Source of the DNA: Ridgeia piscesae
Taxonomy: Eukaryota > Annelida > Polychaeta > Sabellida > Siboglinidae
DNA: 64,000 nt
Reading direction: 5' to 3'
Assembly (NCBI GenBank): GCA_025642075.2
Contig: JAODUO010000054.1
Span: 231,001-295,000, forward strand
Shown here: positions 38,480 to 49,399 of the stretch, one piece after another
How positions within the stretch are numbered: position 1 is the first letter of the stretch
How the letters are laid out: each line of letters opens with the position of its first letter
Notes under the pieces: generated by a model
The model's database searches: none
What the model was told of the DNA's origin: nothing
What the model saw: the letters and a program-made list of their open reading frames with translations, nothing else
Made by a program: the position numbers and the translations under genes

Positions 38480-39914
38480 CTCGATAAGCCAAAGGGCTTC
38501 CTTGTACACCTGCCATCTAGAATTGATTCTATAGGTGGCAATCTTGTTGAATACTAGGAAAATCAGGTCATAAATATCTTGCATTATACCTTTCTTAACT
38601 TAAATGCCCAGTTTAATATTGAGTTTACCACACTGTCTTAGACATTATAGCGATTTACGTAGTGCAAACAGTATACACGATTTTAGGCCGTATGTGTCTT
38701 TTACGAGATTTGCATTTTACATTGCTGAACGTTATGGTTTCACAACATTCCGATAAGCACTTATGTTTGACAAGTTATCCTAATGCACATAATCATAACA
38801 CATATATGCATTACAATTAGAACCAAAAACGTTGTACTGCGCGAAAGATGGCATTCTTCAGTATTAGTCAAAATTGCCAAACACAAGTACTAGCCGCCGA
38901 TGCCATGGCAACCACCATAATAATCCGTGATCATTGTTTTCGGCAAAGTGTTCCATTGCTTCTGCTTGTAATTATCCTTCGAAAAATATAACTGTAAAAT
39001 ACTATTTGGCAACAGTCCGATTACTACAACTAAAACTAAAACAAATTATTTTATATTAACATGTCATGGAGAATATGGACTTCCTGTTCCATAAGTGCCC
39101 CCAACCTCGTTTTCGAGCGCGAGGCATAAATAACCATACTTTATTATTATGCAGAGTTTGCTTGGATGTCTAATGGCTCCCTCCAATGGTAAATCCTGAC
39201 TACGCCATTGTATCTTACTGCGTTGCTTTACTTGAATCATTCAAGTTATTATAAACATATCATAGTATGCTATACAAATTAAATATTGCGTCTTAACTGA
39301 CTTAAAATATTGATAATTTTGAAACGCTCACCGACATGAATGCCTACCACTCCGTCTCCGTCTTTCGTGGCCTTGCTAAGGCACTAAAATGATTAAGACG
39401 CAAACATTGTAAAACGTAAATATATTTGGGAATGACTGAAAGAACGCAATGTCAAAGTATGAAATGTAGGGCACTGACCCCACTGCCACTGGCACTGTTC
39501 GATCGGTCGTACATTTCTAAAACGTTCCACATATTGGAAATATAAGTTTGGGCTGTGGATCTATTAACTTAAAATGCATACTCCTAACCTTCATATACTA
39601 TATTCGACGACAGAATTTTGGATTGGATAAGGTGTTGGCACTCTGTGCGATCTTGTAAACTGACATTTGTCAACAACGACGCTCCCGCTGAATGTTTATA
39701 CCGTGTGTGACACTGAAATAGTTTCCTCGATAATACGGCGGCGTTTGGCATAAGCGTTTAAAACACATGCTGTTGACAAATGGTTGGTGGGAAGTACTTT
39801 TAGACAGTTTTCGACAAGAAATAGATATATACTTTTTTTGTCAAACTGTATCAACTGTGTAGACCTATAATGGATGTATTGCCCAGTAGGCGTACCTTAT
39901 ATTATAAGATTCAT
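38480..39914. other. Stretch without recognisable genes
   Basis: AT-rich with stops in all frames. It begins with the likely 3' UTR of the retrotransposon (38480-38560, with a GCCATC...GGTGGC hairpin). Nothing else is supported. Confidence 0.5.
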
Positions 39915-40300
39915 TTACCGAACACATTTGTGAAACGCCTTTATTGACAATTCTACTGACTTTTTTCAGGATGGATTTTCTATAAGAGCATAACATCTTA
40001 GTTAAACGGTCCCCGGAGATGCGACTACACACGAGGAGACAAGTGCCAGACGGTCACATCTCTTGGTCGTGTATATACGGCAATGGAGTATAGACCAGGC
40101 AACTACGTCTCTCAGTTGTATGTGTACGGAATTAAATAGGAACAAGCGTGACCCATGGCCCTTTGCCAACGTATGGGAATTTATTAAGTCGACGACCGCT
40201 AAATCGCTCCCTCATCGACGCCAAAGCGAACTTCGTGCCAAGTTTTACTTCGGCATTGACTGACTAATTTCGCAACAAATTGCGTGTCTACTGCCAACAA
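39915..40300 (+). repeat. Dispersed repeat R3, copy B
   Basis: Partner of 32985-33385. The best-matching part is 40048-40300 (GGTCGTGTATATACGGCAAT, TTATTAAGTCGACGACCGCT). Confidence 0.7.
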
Positions 40301-41095
40301 TCAAACCTGTTTTCAAATTATCTTGTACGTAAAACAAGTGTAATAATTTGTGCAGAATGAAAACAGTATAAACTATTACGGCTATATCCAATTTGTTACA
40401 TTATGATATGTTGTAATAGCGATCAAATGTGACTAGCACATTTGTTGATTGGTACTGACTGAGTCTGTCCTTCATACTGCTGGATCTGAAGAAGACCCAG
40501 CACATGGTCAAACACTATGATATAGGAGTTATTGACCATCGACGATCACTATGTCTGGAGCAGCTGGTTTCAGTTTAGAGACGAGCGTGGATTTTATCCC
40601 TATCCTCAGACATGTCTATTCAACAATGACAATGCATGATGCAGGAACAGCGCACAGTTCATAGTCAAAGAGTGTTTGAAGTTCTACTTGCCGGTGCTGC
40701 CCTACCGCGAAAAGACGACTGAATTGCGATGCCGTGTTCTGTAGAGCGTCTTATCATCAATGGCTACGCCACATTTGATTGACTCCATGGTTTTGACTTT
40801 TCTTTTTAGAGGAGCGTGGAAGCCATCAGGCAATGATCTCGACGACCTGAAGTCTAGGAACATGTTCCTATCTAGTCCTAGAGGGCTTCCAGGACGTTGA
40901 CAGAAGCATTCGCCATTTTGCCATTAATTATGTTATAGAAGTTTGAAATTGTCACTTTGAGAGTTGCCCGGTTACTAGACTAGGGTCAAATTGCATTTTG
41001 ATGTTATTATTTTCTTGGCATCACTTTTGTCAGGGTTGAGTTGCCCATTAATTCATCTCCATTGTCTCTTTTCTTCATCTCGTTTTTCTGTTACT
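40301..41095. other. Stretch without recognisable genes
   Basis: No continuous frame longer than about 60 codons and no known motif. Confidence 0.4.
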
Positions 41096-41099
41096 ATGT

Positions 41100-41938
41100 T
41101 CTTACTGCATCATGGCATGGGGCTTTGAATGAAGCAGAATAATAAAACTACAGAAAAAAGCCTTGAGAATTATTACTTTAAGTAACTACATTTCCCATAA
41201 AAAAACTCAGCTTATTAAAAGTAGATGACATCCTTAAATTACAACAATTAAAATTTTACTATAAATATCTACACCATGATTTACCATTCTATTTACAAAA
41301 TTGGAGGATTATGTTTAAACATGAAGTACATAGTCATGATACAAGAGACAAAAATTAAATATACACTTATAAAGTTAAACTTGCCTTTGCACAGAAATGT
41401 CTTCGGCATTCTTTGCCATTTTTATTAAACAACTACCTGAAATAGTTAAAGAAAAACTTATCTCACATAGTACACAGGGATTTGCCAAGTATATTAAACT
41501 GTATTTATTTTACAAAGTTATCAAGTAGGATGTACTATACAAGACTGTTATGTATGTATGCTTGTATTACTTGTATCTATATTTACTTATACTTATATAC
41601 TTAAAATAGAGCCTTAAGGTACAATAGCCACGTCAGCTGCGCACATGGATCTTGACATGGAGGTGGGTTTTTTTCTGTCTCTGGAAGAATTTGTTTTAGA
41701 AAATGGAATGATTTTGTACACGAAATTTCTTGAAAGGTGGCTCCTTGATAGCGACTAGCATGGTCTTAGAGGAGTCTCCTGACCGTATGTTGTATTACTA
41801 ATTAATATATATATATACTATTACCATGTTTGTTGTGATTGTTATATTTGTACTGATTCTGATTTGTTTCACATGGATGTAGTGTATGCGTTTGGTTGAA
41901 ATACTGGTCGAATAAAAAACGTCATTCATTCATTTGTC
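41100..41938 (+). mobile_element. 3' end of a non-LTR retrotransposon (same family as 51.65-55.75 kb)
   Basis: Degraded plus-strand C-terminal RT peptides: CIMAWGFE, KLQKKALRIITLSNYISH, and FAQKCLRHSLPFLLNN. Then comes a 3' UTR with GTGGCTCCTTGATAGCGACT, matching GTGGCTCCTGTGATAGCGAC at 55584-55603. It ends in AATAAAAAACGTCATTCATTCATT, a short tandem tail typical of target-primed insertions. 5' truncated and inactive. Confidence 0.75.
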
Positions 41939-41944
41939 TGCAGG

Positions 41945-42425
41945 CTCCAATTCTTTCTATCTATAATTTTTCCAATTATTCTCCCATTCTTTTTAGGTCA
42001 CCTTTAATGCAATCACACATCGCAATTTTTGTCTTCCTCGCCTCCATTTACCTTCCACTTTCCGGGCATCTTCCCTCTTCGCCAGTTTTTCATCTCCCAT
42101 TTTGTCTACAGGATCAGCCCACGTACTCCTCACCAATTTCTTCTTAGCACTTTCCTTAACTCCAACCTCCACTCTCATTTCATCCATTTTATCTTATCAG
42201 CTCCCTTAACTCCCACGATTATTCTTATCAGGTTGTTTTTCACAAACCTGGAATGTCTCCTATTGTTTCTCTGTTAATGTCATCGTCTCTAATGCATTCA
42301 TGTATACCGTGGTAACACACGAGCACATTGCCATTACGTTTACGTGATATGCGTCTATCTCCCAACACCCCTCCGACTTTCTTCCAAGCGTTTGCCCTGG
42401 CTGTAATCCTCATTGTAACCAAAGT
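41945..42425 (-). pseudogene. RTE-like RT C-terminal fragment, copy A
   Basis: On the minus strand: ANAWKKVGGVLGDRRISRK, ELRELIR, MRVEVGVKESAKKKLVRS, MGDEKLAKREDARKVEGKW and RRGRQKLR. This is the C-terminal region of endonuclease-reverse-transcriptase proteins common in animal genomes. It matches 60490-60975 on the plus strand. Frameshifts and stops are present. It directly abuts the tail of the plus-strand element at 41938. Confidence 0.8.
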
Positions 42426-42429
42426 AATT

Positions 42430-43280
42430 AATCTAGTGGATTTTGCACTGTAAAATAATAATAATAATATTTATTATTTATAAAGAGCAATATCCAAATA
42501 TGCTCAAAGCGCTGTACAATAAAATAAAAAGCTATTTATTATGTGTTAAAACTAATATTAATAATAATAAATAGAACTGTAAAATTAACTTTCACATAAA
42601 ACAAATGTAGAAACATTAAATTACTCATATTAAAACTGTTAATTAAATATTATATATAATTTACGACGATGAGTAAAATAAGTAAATAAATAAATAAATA
42701 AAACTAATTAATACTCTATTTACATGTAAAACACATACTAAGCGATGGTATATATAAAGGTCAGTACATAATTTATGTGTGAAAATAAGATAAGATGAAA
42801 TATTTGAAACAAATTTTCTAAAATGTCATTGAATATTTAAAATGTCAGCAGTAATATGCTTTGAAAATGTGCGTTTTTAGTGCCTTTCTGAATGCCGACA
42901 AAGTTCCGCAGCACTTGTTACAAATGGGCAATGCGTTCCATAGGTGAGGTCCCACCAAACGAAAATACCGGTCACCAAAACTGGCCAGCTTCGTACGCGG
43001 AATGTCGGGCAAATGTTGTTCAGAGACTCAAACCAAGCGTAAATGCGCGTCGTATATAAAAGGTCGATTTCATAATTTGGAGCAAACTGAAAGTCGTGTT
43101 CGGTGCGTTACTCAACTCGGTCGTTGCGCCCACTGATTGAGTAAAATTATTGTTTAGATATGGTGTTATACACATTTTTAATATAAACAATTACACCATG
43201 ATGGTCTGATAACTCATCTGAGACAGTAGGTTTTTGATAGTATTATAAGTTGAACGGGTTAGCAAGAGGTCAAGTCAATG

Positions 43281-43376
<96 letters not shown>

Positions 43377-43850
43377 GTTATTATGTGTATGTTGTTTCAA
43401 ATCAAAGGATGTTATAATATCATCAAATGTAGTAGTAATTAAAGAATGCGTATCCAAAAGTAGATTAAAATTAACAGGAATATAAAGTTCTGAATGACCG
43501 GTTGCAAGATTTCCCAACAGATCCTGAAAGTCCCCTAAACAAAATTTGCTGGCCAATTTCTTTGAAGAGAGTTTAGAAAATTTGATTTTAGTGTCGATAC
43601 ACATGCCAAAGCATGTGTATTGACACCCTAGCCTGATGTAGTGCAAATATCTAACATAATGTTCTAATTTACCAGGTTCACGGTAGCCATCTTGGATTTG
43701 TCTGGTTCCCACGAATTGCCCAAAGGATGACGCATTGCCATCCCACGGATTTGAGTTAAGCCATCCATGAACTACATGATTCAGCAAAAAGCCGACCAAC
43801 CATTTTCTAAGTTCCATACAGTACATAACAGGGCGGCCACTCGACAATTA
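42430..43850 (-). pseudogene. Non-LTR element with endonuclease fragment and RT tail
   Basis: Minus strand from 43850: a 157-residue open stretch ending FQDLLGNLATGHSELYI, then [19 protein letters not shown] and SFDLKQHTH. This is the GDFN-containing part of an apurinic-type endonuclease, with the GD pair altered. After a TA tract come [16 protein letters not shown] and a degraded SDH(H)GV block (43270-43190), the expected end of the domain. The RT core is deleted. Bases 42840-43020 give a C-terminal block WNALPICNK-like and CCGTLSAFRKALKTHIF-like, in broken frames. Bases 42430-42560 hold a tail with AGCGCTTTGAGCATATTTGG and ATT repeats. Confidence 0.7.
43284..43374. repeat. (TA)n tract inside the endonuclease remnant
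   Basis: Pure TA for 91 bp. It interrupts the retrotransposon endonuclease frame between SFDLKQHTH and LDLLLTRS. Confidence 0.95.
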
Positions 43851-44337
43851 CCACTCGACTAGTATTTGCGCTTAACAACGTAGCAGAATTGGCCTGAGAG
43901 TTCCATAATACTAACAAGTTCCATAATACTACCAAATGTACTTGTGTGTTACTCTCATAGCGTCGATGTACAATATTTGGACGAAATTAATGTAAATGTT
44001 ATGTGTTTATTTAGTTACTATATATGTATTTCTGAATCAGCACTTTTACATTATTTATTTATTTAGTATTTATTTATTTCTAATATTATGTATACCATAG
44101 ATTTATTTATATTGTCTCAGTAAAAGTAGCCTGAGAGAATTGTAAATCGAGAGGATATGGGCACTGTAGAAATTCCTGTTATTATAATCATCATTACTCA
44201 CTTTGTTTATATAATGTCGACCTACAACATCAGTAGTAACATCAACCGAGACAAGTACCTTGCCTTTCCCTGTGATGCACTTCACAGTCGTATACCAGGT
44301 TAATCCAGAAAGTTGGTCAGTTTCCAATCAGTTCCCG
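43851..44337. other. Stretch without recognisable genes
   Basis: AT-rich (44000-44110 contains ATTTATTT-type repeats). Open frames at 44103-44327 (minus) and 44260-44691 (plus) lack an upstream ATG or known domains. Confidence 0.4.
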
Positions 44338-44425
44338 TGGCTCTGCAAGATGTGGGCGGAAATGGCGTGTGTTAGCAGTTACGTCACTTCCGGTTGGTTT
44401 CACTGGGCTTCCAGTCGCTTCTGCC
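44338..44425. promoter_or_regulatory. Isolated CRE/ETS/YY1-like cluster
   Basis: On the minus strand CCAACCGGAAGTGACGTAAC joins an ETS site to a CRE half-site, followed by CACGCCATTTCCGCCC. No convincing coding exon follows on either strand, so it may be an orphan promoter or part of a repeat. Its motif set resembles that of the 17-33 kb array. Confidence 0.4.
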
Positions 44426-44630
44426 GTGGCGCTTCGCCACTGGTCGTTGCACTGCTAAACAATATTTCCTTTTTTCGTATTATTTTAATCAATAATTTTA
44501 CTCAGAGGAGGGAGGGGTTCAAGAAAAGGCGTACTCATTATACGCTTCCGAAAATGTTGACAAATATGAACGACCCCAACAAGGTTGTCAACGGGAGATC
44601 AATGACCGACGCATTCTACTATCAGATTGA

Positions 44631-44632
<2 letters not shown>

Positions 44633-44688
<56 letters not shown>
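44633..44688. repeat. (TA)n tract
   Basis: Pure TA dinucleotides for about 55 bp. Confidence 0.95.
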
Positions 44689-44690
<2 letters not shown>

Positions 44691-44799
44691 AAATCAGTAA
44701 GTTGTTTAAATAAATAGTATACAGCGTAGATGTAAGCATAACAAATTAATGTAAGCATTGAAAATAAATACATAGAGTTTACACTAGTAATACACACAT

Positions 44800-45265
44800 G
44801 AATATAATTTTAATTACGGATATAATAATCGTATGCCAGTTTGAAGAAATGTGTTATAACTGTTTCCAGAAAGACCTCAGAGTGTTCAGTAGTTTACTGT
44901 TCTCGTGCAAGTCTTTCCACAGTATGACCGCTGATACAACGATCACAAAGGGTTACAAGTCCATAGTACACATACGACAAGAAGTGAGTTATCTCGAGTT
45001 GGCGAATGCTTTTGTACAATGTCACTCATGTGTGACGGTAGCAATCCGTTGAACACGTTATACGTGTAGGTGCTACCCTTCAAGCGTCTGATTTTCCACT
45101 GCCACAATTCTCTCTGATGGGCAAATACATCTGTGTGTCGTCTGCGAAAAAATGATAACGAATATTGTGTTTATTCATTATATCTCACACTGGATTGGTA
45201 TACATGCAACATGGTTTCGGTCCCAACACAGACACTTGTGGCAAGCCGCAACACAGATGTCCGTT
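44800..45265 (-). pseudogene. Non-LTR RT remnant with FADD box
   Basis: Minus strand from 45265: CCGLPQVSVLGPKPC (the normally invariant PQGSVLGP), then NIRYHFFADDTQMYLPIRE with the catalytic FADD at about 45152-45141. C-terminal fragments follow, including FNGLLPSHMSDIVQKHSPTR. Stops and a deletion after the FADD box show it is dead. A TA tract directly precedes the first block. Confidence 0.75.
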
Positions 45266-45266
45266 T

Positions 45267-45268
<2 letters not shown>

Positions 45269-45354
<86 letters not shown>
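45269..45354. repeat. (TA)n tract at the edge of the RT remnant
   Basis: About 86 bp of TA, placed just upstream (on the minus strand) of the RT LPQVSVLG motif. Confidence 0.95.
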
Positions 45355-45356
<2 letters not shown>

Positions 45357-45715
45357 AATCAATATTTAAAAAAAACAGTAGGAGTACTACATAACCACCG
45401 AACAAGTGACGTGTTTTCCACAAGCAAGGAGCTGATGTCACACATTTTGTACAACAACATGTAGACCCAAACTGTACCTTTTCGCTGTATATATATAATA
45501 TCCAACTTCGTGTCAGTCTTCTTGACACCTATGAGTGCTATTACCCTCCATTTGTTAGTTATTAGAGGCATTTAAATTGTTTGGAAATGAACTCAACATG
45601 GTAACACCTGTTTCGTTTCGCCAACCAGGAATTTTATTATTAGATACTTTCAGAATTTTCCTTTTCCACTGCTCATTCGGTAGATGACGTTGTAGCTGGT
45701 GCTGTAGTCGGATTT

Positions 45716-46095
45716 GGGGGACATACCAACAAATGGATTCCTATTGTAATCATGCTTAAAATAACTGCATTGTGTACTTTTTGTAAATTTCATGAAGCAT
45801 TAAATGTAGGACTGATTGAATGGAAATGATATTTCTGCGTAGCATGATATCACAGCTACGAAATAATGATATTTGTCAGACAGTGAACATGTGCGTATGC
45901 ATACAGATGTAGTTTGGCCTAGAGGTGTCAACATTAGGAGGAGAAATAGATATGTCATTTTCACGAATTTTATACATGACATGTGTCGATGGAGACTAAT
46001 TAATGTGTGAAATTTGCAATATCATGGATTTATAAACCTAGTGGGAAATCAAAGAAACGTTACAATGGGAAATCAATTGGTGGTATATCTACCCT
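45716..46095 (+). repeat. Dispersed repeat family R1, copy B (380 bp)
   Basis: Partner of 8497-8923. Shared blocks include TTTCTGCGTAGCATGATATC, TGTGCGTATGCATACAG and TACATGACATGTGTCGATGG. It lacks about 45 bp present in copy A. Confidence 0.85.
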
Positions 46096-47097
46096 TTTGA
46101 ATATTACCCGTGTAAAGTGCTGCCACCTCGCGAAGCCTGGATAATCGAGGCTAATCTTGCCATAATTGTGGCTTCATAAACAACTGCCATTTTGTATTTA
46201 TGTTTATTTTGTGTGAATGTAAATGTAGAGTTACACTTTTAATTTCGAGGTTAATTGGCCTGAGAGCCAATAAGCACCTCTGGGGAAAGGCTAGGGACCT
46301 GGAAGTCCGTTAGGGGCGCGTCGGTAGGTCGGCTGCAATTTGTGTCCACTAGGCTTTCTGCTCATGAGGGGAGGCCCAGGGAAACTCATTTTAAGAACCT
46401 CGCATTAATCGTATGATGGTGAAACCACATTTTTGAGACCCAAGTTGACAAAGGATGCCACCGTGTGAATTGTAAAATTGTGAGTTATTGAATTTATATT
46501 TTGATGAGTGAATATGCGGTATGTTCTGATAATTATATCTTTGTAGCACGTTGAGGAAGGTATCTGAAGTTTGGCTAGTGGTTAGATGAATATTTAGTAA
46601 GAAGCGCCTAAAAATTTCACACAAATCGCATGTAGCGCATTGTAGCTAAGTCTTTCGAATTTGCCGACCATTTTTCAGGATTGCGCTGACGCAATGACGG
46701 CCATTTTTTACATTGTAATCTAATATATGCATCTTTGAACACGATACTATTTAAAGACAAATAAAAGGTAAATAAAAATTCATACTGCATAGTAGCAGTG
46801 ACCTAATGTACATAAAATATGCCAAAATCATAAAAGTAATTTGCAACGGCTTCTGATATATGGGAGGTAACAGCGCACGGCACACGGCGGACACATAGTG
46901 ATGCCTTCGACTCAACGGATTAAAAATGAGATGAAAAAATAACAATTAACGAAAACGTTTTATAATATTATCTGATTAAATGGTGACCTTTTTTTTTTTC
47001 AAAATCAGCCTCAGAGCCAATCAACGTCTTTACCCTATTCTACTGTAAGGCCTCCCCTGCGTGCGTGTTTGCGTACGCGTGTGTGTTTGTGTGTTTG

Positions 47098-47141
<44 letters not shown>

Positions 47142-48009
47142 TGTATGTGTGTGTATGTGTGTGCGCATGTACATTTGTGCGTGCCGGCATTGTAAAAAAG
47201 GCTAACAAGTTGAATAAGCCTCTCATATAATGATATTAAGATAACAAATAACAATATTATAACAACAATACATTTAGACTATATTCGAACTTTGCCGAGT
47301 GTTATAATAATGAATGTAACAGAATAGCCATTATGATTGAATAGTCAACAACATGACTCAGGCTCAGCACTTTGTGGAAAAACGACGAATGGTGGCACCT
47401 CAATGCGCAGTCCGGATCACCCAAGCTTGTTTCCATCTCTACCCAACACTGCCGAGGTCACAGAACACTGTAGTAGACACTCCTAATAGTTACCTCGCAT
47501 ATGGAAAACGTGACGAAGCAAAACGGCTTTATTGTCGAAATAGAAATGTATTGTTGTGAAATGTGAATGCATGCGAACTTTGCCAAACATATTGAAATCG
47601 AAATCCGTTGTTCTAAGTAATTTGATTATAAACGCTTTCAACATTGACAGTGTGAGGTATAGCAACAACACTATGTATATAGCATCAGTTGCACTGCACA
47701 TTATACATTGTCTCTGAATTGTAATCTGAATAAAACAATTTGAAGTATAGGCACATAGTTACATAGAAATATTCTCCGGATCAATAGTTTGTCCATATTA
47801 GTAACAGTAATAATCTATAATCACAATAATGTTAGGGTCAAGAAGTAGGAAATAGTCATATAAGGAATCATTGATAATTTATAAATCGTATTTGTACTGT
47901 AAAAACAGGAATACAACTAAATAAAAAATTAACACATTAGGGGGTTAAGTCCACCCTCTGATTTCGTAAAGGGTCCTGATAATAACGCTTATGTTTTAAC
48001 ATCATTACT
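46096..48009. other. Stretch without recognisable genes
   Basis: Contains a moderately GC-rich patch at 46260-46380 and the GTGC microsatellite at 47059-47165. Otherwise AT-rich and closed in all frames. Confidence 0.45.
47059..47165. repeat. (GTGC)n/(GT)n microsatellite
   Basis: GTGC tetranucleotides, most regular at 47099-47141, flanked by GT-rich sequence. Confidence 0.95.
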
Positions 48010-48015
48010 TTATTG
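48010..48015 (-). terminator. Candidate poly(A) signal for the first GPCR
   Basis: TTTATT on the plus strand reads AATAAA on the gene strand, about 93 bases after the stop codon. Confidence 0.4.
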
Positions 48016-48107
48016 ATAAACGAAATGTCACCAATGTTCATATTAATGCATTTCCAGCTCGTATTCCCAGTTCTGGCGGGACTGAAACCAGCTCGTAGCC
48101 CGTGTTG

Positions 48108-49139
48108 TCACTGTACGCACCAAAGCCGACGTCGAACGTCCCCAACTCGCACCAAAGCCGACGTCGAACGTCCCCAACTGCAAAACATCGCGACCAACTC
48201 GCTCCGGAAGTGAGCACCCATCAGACAGTACAGGAAGAAGTTTATGGCGTGATTTGTGTATCGCAGAAGAAGTAGGCATCCCAGTACAGCGTATTGATTC
48301 TGTAGGGACATTGGCCAGTTGGGAATGGTGATGTAGAAAACATGAGCGGGAACGACGCAGATGATGAATACGAACGACACGGCCAGGCACATGACAGTTG
48401 TGTGTCTAACGATCGAGTCTCGCGCGGCCGTTTGCATCAAGTCCCGACGTAGTGTTCTTATTATCGCCCAATTACACACAAGCACGACGCCTGTCGGGAT
48501 TACGCAGGACGTAAGTAAGGTAATCATTGGTCGGTAATTGTTGAAATAATCCCGATAACGTAAAGGTACCGTGCAACTGGCGTCGCCCGAATTAGAAATA
48601 ACGACAAGGTCATGTACGAAGAAGACGTCGATGTTCTTGACGAAGGCCAAACTCAGCAGCGACCCGCAGCACAAGCCGGCGTTGCGCGGGGTGCACAGAC
48701 GTAGCTTGAGTAGCGGGAAGCGGACGACGACGCAGCGCTCGACAGTGAACGCGACAATGAACCATGTTGAAGCGTTTACTAGTGTGTGAAGAACCGGCCA
48801 GGTGATGAGACACGCCAATCTATTGGCACTGTCAAACCGCCAACCCCAAGCTACATGTGGGTACACCGCCACTGAGGCGACCATCAGCACGAGATTGTCA
48901 CCGACGGCCAGGGCGCTCAAGTAGACGTTGGCCGACGTCCGCACGAGTCCGTCCCGCCTCAGCACGAGCAGCACGAGCGTGTTACCGACGAGTCCCATCA
49001 TGCACAGCGGCGGCCAGCCGTACCGCCATATGTTGGCGGACATATCAAAAACATAATCACCCGTGTTGTTTTCGTTATATGTATCAACGTCTTCTAGAAC
49101 CGATGACGCCGTCGACATTAAAGCAGTGACATTTGCCAT
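48108..49139 (-). CDS. Class A (rhodopsin-type) GPCR, intronless, paralogue 1
   Basis: 343 residues, starting at MANVTALMST. Sequons at N3 and N24 suit an extracellular N-terminus. Seven hydrophobic segments are visible. TM1 has G52-N53. TM2 has LAVGD with D81 (the 2.50 Asp). C110 and C189 can form the usual extracellular disulphide. TM3 ends in E134-R135-C136 in place of DRY, then VVRFPL. TM6 has CVVP rather than CWLP. TM7 has NHAINFFLY, an NPxxY variant with Phe for Pro. These features fit invertebrate peptide-receptor-like or lineage-expanded chemoreceptor-like GPCRs; the ligand cannot be told. No intron interrupts the ORF. The C-tail is shorter than in the paralogue at 55.8 kb and altered by a 32-bp tandem duplication. 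Confidence 0.9.
   Translation of the reverse strand: MANVTALMSTASSVLEDVDTYNENNTGDYVFDMSANIWRYGWPPLCMMGLVGNTLVLLVLRRDGLVRTSANVYLSALAVGDNLVLMVASVAVYPHVAWGWRFDSANRLACLITWPVLHTLVNASTWFIVAFTVERCVVVRFPLLKLRLCTPRNAGLCCGSLLSLAFVKNIDVFFVHDLVVISNSGDASCTVPLRYRDYFNNYRPMITLLTSCVIPTGVVLVCNWAIIRTLRRDLMQTAARDSIVRHTTVMCLAVSFVFIICVVPAHVFYITIPNWPMSLQNQYAVLGCLLLLRYTNHAINFFLYCLMGAHFRSELVAMFCSWGRSTSALVRVGDVRRRLWCVQ
48118..48181. repeat. 32-bp tandem duplication in the GPCR C-tail
   Basis: CACCAAAGCCGACGTCGAAC plus the following 12 bases occurs twice head-to-tail (48118-48149 and 48150-48179). Because 32 is not a multiple of three, it shifts the frame and moves the stop codon to 48108. With a single copy the frame would run on to a stop near 48045. 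Confidence 0.9.
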
Positions 49140-49395
49140 TGTCCGTCTCGAAAATAGTAGCTTCCCGCTATTCTGATACCAATAAACTCTAGAATGAATT
49201 CTATAGCGGCTCTACCATCGGTTTTATTATAATATTGGTAATCCCTGTGTTGACATGGACATTTGATGTTGAGGATTGGCCATACTTTAAATTCCACACC
49301 GTGGCTTCTAGCCGCCGCCTGATGTGGAACATTTATTCCACGACATCACCGACGTAAAGCTTTGTTGTTTTACTCGGCGGATTCATAATCCGATT
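49140..49395 (-). promoter_or_regulatory. Upstream region of GPCR 1, conserved in its paralogue
   Basis: Aligns with 56849-57085 upstream of the second receptor gene. It includes a conserved small palindrome GTGGAA....TTCCAC at 49324-49341 and TTGTTTTACTCGGCGGATTC at 49364-49383. Probably carries the promoter. Confidence 0.55.
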
Positions 49396-49399
49396 TCCA

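Noticed and set aside
44202..44327. Candidate coding exon on the minus strand ending in AAA/GTGAGT downstream of the CRE/ETS cluster
   Set aside because: There is no ATG (the frame opens with TTG right after a TGA) and no partner exon. The donor match alone is weak evidence.
48571..48789. Plus-strand ORFs opposite the receptor genes
   Set aside because: They are shadows of the GPCR coding sequence, and both paralogues show the same shadow.
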